A stretch of 64,000 bases of DNA from positions 248,001 through 312,000 of the forward strand of contig JARUPZ010000016.1 of assembly GCA_031213475.1 (NCBI GenBank). The letters are read 5' to 3'. Every line of letters starts with the position of its first letter. Within the stretch, counting starts at the first letter, position 1. Positions 25,101 to 49,329 of the stretch are shown one piece after another. The notes under the pieces are model-generated. The model was not told the DNA's origin, made no database searches, and was given only the letters and a program-made list of their open reading frames with translations. Made by a program: the position numbers and the translations under genes. Origin of the DNA: Nereocystis luetkeana (lineage: Eukaryota; Sar; Phaeophyceae; Laminariales; Laminariaceae).

Positions 25101-25158
25101 CGCGGCCGTGCGATTGGAAGAGGGGTCGAAGGTCGATGACATGGCTGTTGTGCCATGA
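11768..25158 (+). CDS. Unrecognised multi-exon gene, about 876 residues (exon chain inferred)
   Basis: I assembled seven exons from splice sites, reading phase and protein-like composition: 11768-13142, 14711-14868, 16195-16430, 18333-18531, 20861-21015, 22170-22422 and 24904-25158. Every junction keeps phase. Donors are GTGAGT, GTGAGT, GTGGGC, GTGAGC, GTAAGC and the weaker GTGCTC. The first 458 residues are disordered (P, S, R and G rich) with a basic cluster KRKRRRF that resembles a nuclear localisation signal. The rest is more ordered, with helix-like stretches such as KKKLHLLTLQTLKYSTLWII and NEAQLTELISHAALAEQRLA. I recognise no domain. Introns carry MITEs, a 189-bp duplication and a CCAAT-type tandem array. 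If the 22422 donor is not used, the gene ends with a TGA at 22429-22431. The chain could also be more than one gene. Confidence 0.5.
13471..13848. repeat. 189-bp perfect tandem duplication
   Basis: Two head-to-tail copies, 13471-13659 and 13660-13848, appear identical by eye and share a GC at the junction. They sit in the proposed first intron. The identity points to a recent event or an assembly duplication. Confidence 0.9.
14711..14868 (+). CDS. Exon 2 of the unrecognised gene
   Basis: Acceptor TGGACAG|GA and donor AACCGT|GTGAGT. It contributes 52 codons with the right entry phase. The residues are small and polar (STSASVASDARVGRSGPGG, then CDPEIRFPRGGNR), continuing the disordered style of exon 1. 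The opposite strand is also open, so the strand is inferred from the splice sites. Confidence 0.5.
15814..15882 (-). tRNA. tRNA-like sequence, Arg(CCT)-type, probable SINE head
   Basis: Read on the minus strand, the T arm is CGGGG-TTCGAGT-CCCCG. The anticodon stem TCAGA/TGTGA has one mismatch, and its loop TTCCTGT has the expected T33, a CCT anticodon and G37. An A-box-like TAGGTAGTCGA is present. The 5' sequence does not pair with the 3' acceptor strand (CGAGGTT), so a working tRNA is unlikely and a tRNA-derived SINE is the better reading. It lies in a proposed intron in antisense. Confidence 0.45.
16195..16430 (+). CDS. Exon 3 of the unrecognised gene
   Basis: Acceptor CCGCCCAG|ACC follows a pyrimidine-rich tract, and the exon ends at GGGGGAAG|GTGGGC. 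It contains 78 codons plus two bases and reads DRPLYAVVSEELVGKAGSLV, then PERFALLELPVEPPVDLIVG. This is clearly more ordered than exons 1-2. A similar block (TPTDLVVGGRW) recurs 0.75 kb downstream in the next intron. The frame stays open past the proposed donor to 16551, so a different donor is possible. Confidence 0.55.
16665..16870 (+). repeat. GATCTGTATGATCT dispersed repeat, copy 1
   Basis: Shares, in order, a TCAGGG..GAT..CTGTATGATCT core, a CATG/CCTGGGTT block and a CATCACGGCAGG block with copies near 33.7 kb and 38.75 kb. It lies inside the proposed third intron. No coding potential. Confidence 0.6.
16900..17135 (+). repeat. Tandem CCCATTGGCTAGGCATATAA array
   Basis: About eight diverged units, 25-40 bp apart, each with the core CCCATTGGCTAGG followed by an AT-rich spacer. 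Every unit contains ATTGG, the reverse of a CCAAT box, so the array is also a cluster of potential NF-Y sites. Confidence 0.8.
17139..17185 (+). pseudogene. Duplicate of part of exon 3 (TPTDLVVGGRW block)
   Basis: Reads IETPTDLVVGGRWLIP, against VEPPVDLIVGGRWAVP at 16396-16443. Most DNA differences are synonymous or conservative at the protein level, and both copies end at a GCAG/GAAG|GTGG donor-like site in the same phase. It may be an alternative exon end or an exon relic. Confidence 0.4.
17922..17942. repeat. Poly-C tract of 21 bases
   Basis: A homopolymer run after ACCCCCG. Its length is likely unreliable in assemblies. Confidence 0.9.
18333..18531 (+). CDS. Exon 4 of the unrecognised gene
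   Basis: A strong acceptor (CGCGCCTTTCGCAG|G) and a strong donor (CTGCGG|GTGAGC) enclose one base plus 66 codons. It reads SAIVIIDSRTVSSVERGGGR, then SEEASAEAEMAEAKKKLHLL, then TLQTLKYSTLWIILR. The second half is likely a coiled or amphipathic helix. The hydrophobic end is too short and too charged nearby for a confident membrane segment. The minus strand has a 113-codon shadow frame. Confidence 0.6.
19681..19777 (+). mobile_element. Fold-back MITE family 2, copy 1 (97 bp)
   Basis: The arms TAACCCCTTTAGGACCGCAG and its near-complement CTGCGGTTCTAAAAGGGTTA enclose a CCCGTTTTGGGG..CCCCAAATTGGG stem and a small TTGAAATTTGAA core. A second copy of exactly the same length is at 34688-34784 and a diverged one is at 27418-27524. 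Confidence 0.85.
20413..20528 (+). mobile_element. Palindromic MITE, copy 6
   Basis: Matches the consensus except for a clean CCAGGTA insertion just inside the left arm: AATA becomes AATACCAGGTA before GGACC. It lies in the proposed intron before exon 5. Confidence 0.92.
20774..20802. repeat. Poly-G-rich tract
   Basis: GGAGAGG followed by a long uninterrupted G run. Low complexity inside a proposed intron. Confidence 0.85.
20861..21015 (+). CDS. Exon 5 of the unrecognised gene
   Basis: A long pyrimidine-rich tract precedes the acceptor GAATGCGCAG|ATG, and the donor is CAACC|GTAAGC. It has 51 codons plus two bases. It reads GKTRVGRAAAAAGSRGG, then TLVCPAFERLEQWLVGFPCR, then VFIRRVTYSDRVQP. 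The in-frame stop falls on the donor. A GCA-repeat gives the polyalanine. Confidence 0.55.
21125..21233 (-). mobile_element. Palindromic MITE, copy 7
   Basis: Near-perfect palindromic ends, flanked by TA on both sides, with no CCWGG insertion. One of the cleanest reference copies. Confidence 0.93.
21925..21995. repeat. ATCGTAGCACGCCTC dispersed repeat, fragment
   Basis: Contains AAATATTTTGGTGAAACAG and ATTCTAGCACGCCTC, the end of a family seen in fuller form at 22.67, 26.65, 31.02, 34.79 and 39.35 kb. Confidence 0.5.
22170..22422 (+). CDS. Exon 6 of the unrecognised gene
   Basis: Acceptor GTCAAACCAG|A; the exon ends either at a weak donor CTTCAG|GTGCTC (22422) or at the TGA at 22429-22431. 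It reads NEAQLTELISHAALAEQRLA, then a basic loop, then SPLEAIERLSRDDPDWAAVH and HRQAWFLQ. The two helical stretches look like structured protein. The terminal-exon alternative keeps 86 residues. Confidence 0.55.
22665..22760. repeat. ATCGTAGCACGCCTC dispersed repeat, copy
   Basis: Reads ATTCCAACGATAAT..GGGTCAAAGAGCCCGGTCTG..TTTTGGTCAGAAATTGTGCT..ATCGTAGCACGCCTC. It matches the copies near 26.65 kb and 39.25 kb. Confidence 0.6.
23588..23645. repeat. Compact inverted-repeat cluster built from GGAAGCTTCC
   Basis: ATGGAAGCTTCCA recurs at both ends, and CTTCCACGAAGGCTCGTGGAA lies between. The block can fold into a strong hairpin with a nested stem. Confidence 0.75.
23826..23995 (+). repeat. ATGGCCGTGGTCGT dispersed repeat, copy 1 (about 170 bp)
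   Basis: Reads GCATGGCCGTGGTCGTATGACCATAGACCC..GATGCCGGGACGGAGC..CACCGACCAGGCAG..GCGCCGTGAGGTGTT..GGGTGAGCTGCATCCTAC in pieces. A full second copy is at 31712-31890 and left-end fragments are at 46419-46475 and about 24113-24150. Confidence 0.75.
24354..24460 (+). mobile_element. Palindromic MITE, copy 8
   Basis: A consensus-like copy with a slightly damaged right end (GTTCCCCCTAGTA) and no CCWGG insertion. Confidence 0.9.
24566..24676 (+). mobile_element. Palindromic MITE, copy 9
   Basis: The left end is degenerate (TTACGGAGGACATAGTCAA) and the right end intact. Only about 105 bp separate it from copy 8, in the same orientation, so independent insertion or a local duplication is possible. 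Confidence 0.9.
24904..25158 (+). CDS. Candidate terminal exon (exon 7 of the unrecognised gene)
   Basis: Acceptor AAACACAG|CTT opens 84 codons ending in TGA. It reads LFPALNAYSASALLSSASLK, then HLIVAPFEELAPCLLGKGR, a G-rich linker, then ESLRDFCAAVRLEEGSKVDD and MAVVP. Composition and hydrophobic periodicity are protein-like. It matches the phase of exon 6 if the weak donor at 22422 is used. The minus strand carries competing frames of 128 and 89 codons that are richer in low-complexity proline, so I prefer the plus strand. Confidence 0.45.
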   Translation, partial: LFPALNAYSASALLSSASLKHLIVAPFEELAPCLLGKGRGTDGGGSGGVGGAARGGVGAESLRDFCAAVRLEEGSKVDDMAVVP

Positions 25159-26072
25159 TAATGATACTTGAGCTCGGCGAAGCGCGGCTCGGCAATGGGA
25201 ACGGATGAGCGGCATTTCGCCTGGGAACAGGAGGCGAGGGGTATTGACATTCGACTGCTAGCTCCATGATGGTGCTCGAATCTGTCGAGAAGCACTCTGC
25301 CTGCTGCCACAGGGGCATGAGGCTCGCCGTGGTGATCAGGCTTTAGGTGCTCGTGTATGCGAGGACGGACGGGTCCAGAAGCGATAAGGGCGGTGTAGGC
25401 AAACCATTAGCAAAGGAGCTTTCGTTCAGTTATTATGTTAGAGATGATCGCCCTTGAGAGGGCCCTAGTGCATCCGCGAATCGCCAAAAGCGAGTAGCAC
25501 CAAAGGCAGGAGCATCAAGGGGAAGGGGACTGACATGCGTATTGAGGGATGGTAAATGAGAGCGCGGAATCGAAGTTTAGGGGTTTCATGTTTTCTCGAG
25601 CTTCTCACGATGTATGTGACGTTTCAGTGAAGTGCCTGGTGTATCTGTTCTCCCGGTATGGGATGCGCACGTCGAGTTGATGTTGAAGGAAACTTTGTAC
25701 TGCTAATACCCGAACTACTACTACTACTCTGCACTTCAACAACTGCTATTAGTACTTCGACTGTAACGATACTGCTGCTGATATTTCTACAATTAATTAC
25801 CGCCGTCAAAGAGCGTGTTAAGGTCGCACAGGGGGTGCGATCTTTCTCCTGCGGTCGATTTTTTTCCAGAATGGGAAGGTTCTCATTACCGAACAATGGA
25901 CGCGTTTTCGGAAGAAAAAAAAAACATCTGGGCACGAGAGCTTTGTCCCAAAATGAGCTTTGTCCCAAAATATAATACTCAACGTTTAGCACCCTTTTAG
26001 CGTAGTCGACAAAATGAGCGCTGAAAAACGATATCACCCCTGTGCAAACCCTCCGCTCCTTTACGATACTTC
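25159..26072. other. Intergenic stretch between convergent genes
   Basis: Frames of 105-154 codons exist on both strands around 25620-26090 but show no domain or splice context. No polyadenylation signal was identified with confidence. Confidence 0.45.
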
Positions 26073-26190
26073 TATTACGGGGGGGCATAGTTAATAGGAC
26101 CTACCTGGTATGGTATATACATAAACACATATGTATTTAACTATTTTTACTAACAAGATTTGGTCCTATTAACAATGGTCCCCCGCAATA
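26073..26190 (+). mobile_element. Palindromic MITE, copy 10
   Basis: Carries a diagnostic clean insertion: consensus GGACCTATGGTATA becomes GGACCTA-CCTGGTA-TGGTATA (TACCTGGTA at 26102-26110). Confidence 0.92.
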
Positions 26191-26644
26191 CGACAGTAGT
26201 ACTACTGTAGGGTAGTATATTGCCTACTGTACGATAGAGGATTTAAGTCGCTGTCCGCGCGATACTACTGCAGTACGGTGGACATGGGTCCAGCCTCGGA
26301 GTATACACGTTTGTAGAATTTCGTTTGTCGGAGTGGTTGCATGGTACAGAGTCTCTACCACGGTACACACGTCTCCTCCTTTCAGAGGGTTTTGTGGGTA
26401 GTGGATCAATTGCTCGCAACTGTAGGCACACGCTCACCGCCTATGCTAGGGAGAGCACGCCCGGGACGCGTGCTTTGCCTTATAGGGGGAGCGCCTCAAT
26501 GTTCCGAGACTTATTTTTCACTTGAGAAGCTCTAACGATTAGTAAAACGTTAGCAAGTCACAAAAAACTGATTGTTGAGAAAAGCTACACACGCAGCCCC
26601 CTGTCAAACTCCAAAGCCTAGGGTCCATCACGAATAACACTGTT

Positions 26645-26755
26645 AGGCGCCAATGGGATGTATTCCAACGAGAATGGGTTCAGGAGTTTGGTCGGTCAGA
26701 AACATTTGGTCAGAGTGTGTGCTACCGCCCTATCGCAGCACGAGTTTGTTGCAGC
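26645..26755. repeat. ATCGTAGCACGCCTC dispersed repeat, copy
   Basis: Matches the copies at 22.67 and 39.25 kb through ATTCCAACGAGAATGGGT, CATTTGGTCAGA and GTGTGCTACCGCCCTATCG. Confidence 0.6.
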
Positions 26756-27066
26756 TGCCCCGTATATCACGCTTGGGCCAACGACGCGACAAACGGAGAA
26801 GGTCTCGAAAACGATAGAGTGTTTTGCGGGCATGTGAGGCAGCAGATCTGTCCGTTATTTGTCGTAAGAACAATTTCACGTCAGAAATCTCGTTGACCAA
26901 TGCCCCGTACAGTAACACATGACGATCCGCCCGCCCCGTCGTAAAAAAAGAGGGGGGGGGGGGCAGGCCCACACAGCCGGTTAGTCTCGGGCAAGCGGCC
27001 TAACTATTGGAGACATCATACGTATCCGGTTTTTCAAGTATTGCACAAGCCATCATGGATCCGTCA

Positions 27067-27218
27067 TCGATGCAAGCCCCGACAAGGGGTGCCCTTAGTG
27101 TTTCCGAGGATCCTTACTTGAGGATCTCCATGCTACTATTAATCGATGCAAGCCCCGACAAGGGGTGCCCTTAATATTTCCGAGGATCCTTACTTGAGGA
27201 TCTCCATGCTACTATTAA
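27067..27218. repeat. 76-bp tandem duplication
   Basis: Two copies (27067-27142 and 27143-27218) differ by only one or two bases. Each contains the small hairpin GAGGATCC-TTACTTG-AGGATC. Confidence 0.9.
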
Positions 27219-27417
27219 TTGCACCTCACACAAAGTAACCCGGATAAAAAAGGCAAGTGCAGCCCGATGGACATCGCCATGGCCTAAGTTATCACAAAAT
27301 TAAAGCACGAATGAACCCTTTAAGGGCTGAGCACACTGCTGTGCTACAGACACCTAAACGTGAGTCAATTTTCCAAGTGTTTTGTCCTCACAACGGGACT
27401 GCAGCCCAAAAGATGTT

Positions 27418-27524
27418 CAACCCTTTTAGGACCTGTACAAGACCGCAGTGCCGTTTCGGGGACAAACTACTCAGAATTTGAGTGGTTCGCCCCCAAACCG
27501 GGACTGCACCCCTGAAAGAGGTAA
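27418..27524 (+). mobile_element. Fold-back MITE family 2, diverged copy
   Basis: AACCCTTTTAGGACC, GACCGCAGTGCCGTTTCGGG, then CCCCCAAACCGGGACTGCA and CCTGAAAGAGGT are the same ordered blocks as the 97-bp copies, with a small insertion in the left arm. A further partial fold-back lies just upstream (27311-27417). Confidence 0.65.
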
Positions 27525-29094
27525 GTGTTTTCCGCCGATACTGGGCAGTTTGTCGGTCGAGCAGCCTCGTCACTCGAAAAATATTTTGGCCAAATAAAAG
27601 GACATTAGTACTCTTATATCCCAGCACGCTTCCGGCGGTATACCGTCAAAAACACGAAAACTGTTGGATGACTCGCTCAGTTGATTGCACACGCTCCAAC
27701 CAACGCAGCATCAAGCGATCAACACTGATCATCAACAGCCTCCGAGATAGGGTGGGGGCGGGGGGTGATCGAACGATATGTTCCAGTCTCGTCCTCCTCC
27801 AAAACCTACAAGCCGAGCCCAAAGTTGTGCCAGGAAGCCGATACTCTAGACACGTGGAGCTATACGGCGGGCAGTGTGCCCGCGGCATTCGCTGCACATT
27901 GCTTGCAGCAAATCTTTTAGTCCGCCGCAAGCACAGAAATCCATAAGGAGTCTTCATTTTGTAAGCATCAATATTAATAGTAAAAATATTGGAACATCGA
28001 TTGTATTTGAAAGAGAATACCCATTTCTTCCCAAGGTGGTGCTGCTAATCTATTACTTTATTTTATTTTTCATCCTCCGGCGCATTGGTAAAAATACACT
28101 TAACTTTGTTGATCCTTGGTACCTACGTAGGGAAATATACGTTATAGCAAAACTTCTGGGTTTGCTCCAAGTACAGAAGGTCAGAAGGTGTCTTCATTTT
28201 TCAAGGAGGAAAAGTCTCGTATCTTGAGAGCAGTGCTCTGAACTTGTTTGATCCTTGGTAGGCAAACTTGACTTCATTATAATCTGCAAAAGAGTCGCAT
28301 CCGCGGCAGTGCGGAGCAAGATCCGGGGAGGGGGGGGGTAGCGGGTAGCGACAACAACAAGAAGCAAACTTGCCTTGCCTTCATAAATAATTTGCTCACA
28401 CCAAGAAGTTACAATCGAGCTCCCTTGGCCAACAGGGGAACTCATCGCGTCGCCAAAAATCATGTATGTGAGCAATACCAGCAGCGGCAGGCAACACAAG
28501 CATTTACAGACAGACACCACTGCAGCCTCGCGCGGCAGAAGCTCGCGTCCCGAATAACAACACGCCCCACAAAAACTACGCACCGAACGGCAATCGCCCC
28601 GACCAAAGGCAGACAGCCAGCTGCAGCGGGTTCGGGTGTCCGGCGACACACCCGAGAGGTACAGGGGACCCAAGAATGTCGGCCACGGGCTAGATTTAAG
28701 GGAAACTAGTGAAAAATGTGGGGGCATTATCCTCATCATCGTCATACACCCCGCCAAGCGCCACGCGCAAGAGCAACACAAATCTCTAGATAGTGCCAAC
28801 CAGGTATGCTCTATGTGTACTGCGCGCTACAGACGGTGCGGGAATCACGGGAGTCGTTACAAAGTAGAAGGGGACGGATATTACCGCTCCCCCGGGAATC
28901 CTCAAGCCCTTGATTGGCGTATATGTTAGCCCAAAACACGAGCGATACAGTATAACATAACAGCAATAGCCACAGCAACGATTTCTGTCGAAGATCTCCC
29001 GAAACAAGCGCTGCCATCTTTAGAACTTTGACAAACGAAATTGCTATAAATGCTATTAATAGAGTGTCCTCCTCGTCGTGATGTCATCATGACC

Positions 29095-29295
29095 TTGTCG
29101 TGGAGCCGTCACGACGGCGTCACGACTCCGTCACCATGCCGTCACGGTCCCGTTATGGTGCCGTCATAATGCCGTCACGGTCCCGTTATGGTGCCGTCAC
29201 CATGCCGTCACGGTCCCGTCACCATGCCGTCATTACCCCGTTCTGGTGCCGTTACCATGACGCCACGGTCCCGTCACGATCCCGTCAAGGCACCG

Positions 29296-29301
<6 letters not shown>
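29095..29301. repeat. CCGTCACGGTCCCGTTATGG minisatellite
   Basis: About a dozen diverged 15-18-bp units mixing CCGTCACGGTC, CCGTTATGGTG and CCGTCACCATG. It ends on the stop codon of the spastin-type gene, so in that gene's transcript it forms the start of the 3' untranslated region and encodes the reverse complement. Confidence 0.85.
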
Positions 29302-45568
<16,267 letters not shown>

Positions 45569-46418
45569 AATGCAGGTTGCTCTCGTGCCTCTAGTCGCTT
45601 CACGCCGAGCTGAGGTGCGTACTCGCAGCAGTGGACCCAGTCGCGAACTTGGGTAGGATGGAAACTCTTACTCTTTTAAACAGTAGTCGTGCGAGTACTG
45701 CTCTGTAGTGCTGTAGATCAGCTCGTAGTAGGGACAGGCAGAGCACAGGAGCCCAAATGTCGAGATAAACCACAAACCAAGGTCCAGGCGCGCGTGCACT
45801 GAGTGCTCACGATCGTGAGGGAAACCGTTGTGTTACCTGTTGAGTATCTAGTGACGCATAGCACTCTAAACCACACTGCGCTCTGAGAAGGTATTTGATG
45901 CCGAAAGCAGTTGAAGGAGTTCACATGCTTCAAGTTGCGTTCTCTTTCGGGGGACATTTCGCTTTTTCAAATCCCCATTTATTTATTTGTTGCTTTCGCG
46001 AACGGCGAACGGCTCTGAAAGAGCGCGTCCTTTTGGCTTTTGGCCCCGTGGGCCGTGAGGCGCCATCCAGAGGCCACAGATCTAAAGCCTTCGCGAGGGG
46101 TGTATATCAAGCTTTGGCGAATGCTTTAACTACGCATCGTGGAGCAAGACTACAGAATCCAGGCGGATTGGCCCCGTCGCAGAAACCCGGAAAGCGGCGC
46201 CAGGTTAGGAGCACCCGCCGGACTGCTGTGACGCTGTGACCCGTGAGTTTTGCGGGTACGCCAGGCCGAGTTCACAACAGCGCATATATATAATATATAT
46301 ATATAAAAATAAATTCCCGGAGCATTCCTTTGCTCTGGATGTGCTTGTACGTACACGTACTGCGACTATTAATACCTTAAAAGTAACGTGGGGGGGGGGG
46401 GGCGGGACTCATTTGCAT
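45569..46418. other. Upstream region of the spastin-type gene
   Basis: No credible exon on the plus strand. It should hold the promoter for the minus-strand gene. No TATA box is obvious. A TA-dinucleotide tract (about 46285-46308) lies further out. Confidence 0.4.
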
Positions 46419-46475
46419 GGCCGTATAGTCGTGTGACCATAGACCCTCGCATCCCTACAGTGCCGGGGCGGGGTG
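46419..46475 (+). repeat. ATGGCCGTGGTCGT dispersed repeat, left-end fragment
   Basis: TGCATGGCCGTATAGTCGTG then TGACCATAGACCCTCGCATCC and AGTGCCGGGGCGGGG match the first 60 bp of the family. Confidence 0.7.
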
Positions 46476-47017
46476 GTGGGGGAGTGGACGGCGATATATC
46501 TCCGCGCGGTCTATGATGCCCAGCACCATGATTTTGGTGCTTTGTTCAATTGCGGGCTTGCACTATTCTTGTGTTTTTCTAGCACCCGACGATTTTTGAC
46601 CGTTCGACGACTTCTGACCGTTTGCGGTTCGCGCTTTGCGCTCACGGCCCCCGGCGGCTGCTGCGGAGGGCTAATTATATTTCTGCACCTTGTGGGTGGG
46701 AGCAGGGTGCCGAATGGGATCACATCCGGGTGGGATCAGGTCCGGGTGGAACCAGGAAAGCCTATTTATAGCAAGGACCTGTTTAGTTTTCTCGCTTTAT
46801 ATATATATATTATGGAGAATATGCCCAGAAACCTTTTCTATCTACGGCATGGAGAACTCTCTATACTATACGCCAGCCACAACTTGGGGGTCGACAACGC
46901 GTGGGTGCATATATTGTCATTGCCCTCGATGAAATGCATTCGAGCGCTGTTCTCAGTTTGCTTGTTTCTTTTTTTGTGGATGGATTCGCAGTTGGAGTTG
47001 GTTTACGTACTACAGTA

Positions 47018-47117
47018 TTTATACCCGAGTCCGGCAGCATCGAAGTGGCCCAAAATCAACGACAAAATATGTTCTAACGAAGCCAAATAGCGTAAAAACA
47101 CGCCTCCGGCGGGGCGC
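47018..47117 (-). repeat. 85-bp repeat family, inverted copy
   Basis: Begins GTATTTATACCCGAGTCCGG and runs through CATCGAAGTGGCCCAAAATC to AAGCCAAATAGCGTAAAAAC, the reverse complement of the units near 2.3-2.9 kb, including the GGGTATAAATAC edge. Confidence 0.85.
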
Positions 47118-47240
47118 CTCCAGCGGGGCCCTCCAGCGGGGCCCTCCGGGGGCGCCTCCGGCGGGCTCCCCTTACCCACTGGGAGGGGGTGGTGGTCGCG
47201 GCTGCGCCACGACCACGCGGCTTCGCCGCGGCACCAGTGT
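47100..47240. repeat. GC-rich CCTCCGGCGGGG cluster with hairpins
   Basis: Tandem CTCCAGCGGGGCC/CTCCGGCGGG units are followed by GGTCGCGGCTGCGCCACGACC and GCGGCTTCGCCGC, two perfect hairpins. This is the most GC-rich stretch of the window outside genes. Confidence 0.8.
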
Positions 47241-47244
47241 ACTG

Positions 47245-49300
47245 TTTGGACCCAGTGTACTGGGTGCTGACGCCGCCAGTACCCAACCCTAAAAACTCAC
47301 CATAGGGGTTTGTTTTTTTGACAAAAACGTCGAGAAGTGCTTTAAAAACTTGGAATTAGAGTCGGTGGTTTCCTTGATCCGCAGAGTATGCAAGAGGGGT
47401 AATTTCTCAAAGCGGGCAGAAAATCACGCCAGAATTTCGCACAAGGAGATGCTGTTTTCAACCGGCTAAAAATACGACTTCCTCGCTCGCACCTTTGGTG
47501 TGTCCCTCGGCGTTTGGAGTTCGTAAAAAAGCTGAATAGCAGCAGCAGCACAGCAGGGTTTGCCCTCGAGCCAGACTAATCTTCAACGCTCGGATATATA
47601 GGTAGGCGTTTGTGCGGGAGGCATTATGAACTTGCGCATCGCAGTACGTAGCTCGACTCAATCTGTCATGACAGAGGAAACAATGACAATCACATCGAGG
47701 AAAAAAATATACCAGGAGATCGCATTCTGCAGGCTGCAGGCTGAATAAGAGAGCAGTCACGCGACGAGCGTGTCAGGTTTCTAGGGCCGCAGAGTTCACC
47801 GGGCGGATCGCCATCATGCGAGCGCTTCCTACCCGCCAGTTGATATTTGGTTGGTTGGGTTGAGCGTTAGAATTACACCCTGTGTGCGTAGCTCGGACCA
47901 TGTAGCATGACGGAGGAAACCATCACAATCATACCGAGAAAATACTGATACCATTAAGTAATCGCATTCTTCAGACTGCAGGCTGAACAAGAGAGCGATC
48001 TGCTCGGTGAACTCTGTGGCCTCAGAGACCTGACACGCTCGTCGCGTGACAGTTCTCTTTTTCAGCCAGGCTAAGGCTCAACGCCGCCGACATTGCTGCT
48101 GTTGCAGGGTGATGGCTGCAAGTTCGTACTACACCGAGAAGCAGGCTGTACTTGGGTTGGGGGTTTGGATTGTATGGCGGTGCTATAAATGAGCTCCTGC
48201 TGCAGAGCTGTGGCTGCTTCTGCTGCATGTTGCTGAGAGGGTTGTGCTCGTATGGTCAAGCACCTCGGTTCTACTGTATTATCCTTGATATTGGGCATGC
48301 TCTTCTTGTGTCCTCGTATGGTTGAGCCCCTCCGGGGGTTTATTCGGGGCAGAATAGTGATGGTATGGTAGGTGGTACGGTACGGTGTGGCATGGTGTGT
48401 GTTGTGGCATGGTACGGTACGGTGTGGCATGGTATATGTGTATCAAATGTAGCGTTACCACCCACAGAGTACCATAGTGGCACGAGCACCTGCACCAGTA
48501 CTACAGCATCGGGATCGATTTCATTGCGGTAATCTGTTTTTGCTGTGCGAAATGCATCATCAAGCGATGCGGTCACAGCGCAGAAACCTTTTGTACAACT
48601 ACTAGAACTTCCTGTCGCGCGAGGTTGTCTCTGTCTAGGATAAGGCATGGACACTGGTTGTCCTGGATGTTCACGGCTGGAAATAAAAGTTTAGTGTGAA
48701 GGACAAACAGATCCATACCGTATATATACCAGACGGTGTCTGGTGCCGGGTAGCCCTATTTTTGTTTACCGCGTGAAACGAACACAACGAATTGCACATA
48801 CAACAATTCGATACTCGTACGAGTCGACGAGACGAGGAAAGCGCATGGCTCGAGCTGTTTGCTATTGTTGTTGCAGTTGCTGCCTACCAGGTATTGGATA
48901 ATTTCTCGGATTTACTTTTGAGCAGGAAGCGACCCTGCCGAAAAACGCCGCGCAATATATTGCAAACCCCAAGGGGTCAAGACCTTGCAGCCAGGAGCGG
49001 CCTTGCACGGCCTTTTGCGAGCTGCGGGCAACGACCTCATTAACGCCGTTAGCCAACCACGCTGAGTGAGCCATGCGTCTATAAGGTAATCCCGCTTTTG
49101 TTACAATCGACTCGCAGTAGCCAATATGCGGAAGACGTCGCTGATTGTACCGACTCTGGCATAAGCGATTGTCTACAAGCGACGTATGTGTCGTACCTTC
49201 TCCGCTTTATTTTTATTGCCCACCAGACCTTTCAATATCCCCGACTGCTCGTCGATTTTCATCAAGCTTTGCAAACTAACGACCCTATCAGACAAGAAAA
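47245..49300. other. No gene seen
   Basis: Only short frames. A diverged duplication pairs about 47640-47760 with 47885-48010 (GTAGCTCGGACC/GTAGCTCGACTC, CATGACGGAGGAAAC, GCATTCT[T/G]CAG..CTGCAGGCTGAA). ATGGTACGGTACGGTGTGG repeats lie at 48358-48435. Confidence 0.5.
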
Positions 49301-49329
49301 AAAAAATCAACTACTTCCTGCTGTGGAGA

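Larger units (their letters stand above)
26191..29094. other. Intergenic repeat-rich stretch
   Basis: No credible exon was found. It contains the fragment of the ATCGTAGCACGCCTC family (26645-26755), a 76-bp tandem duplication and a diverged family-2 MITE. The 201-codon minus frame at 28194-28799 and the 105-codon plus frame opposite it have no domain. Confidence 0.45.

Noticed and set aside
27067-27218. Possible CRISPR-like direct repeats
   Set aside because: Only two abutting copies without spacers, in a eukaryotic context.
46473-47090. 205-codon plus-strand open frame
   Set aside because: It runs through a TA tract and into the 85-bp repeat; no domain.
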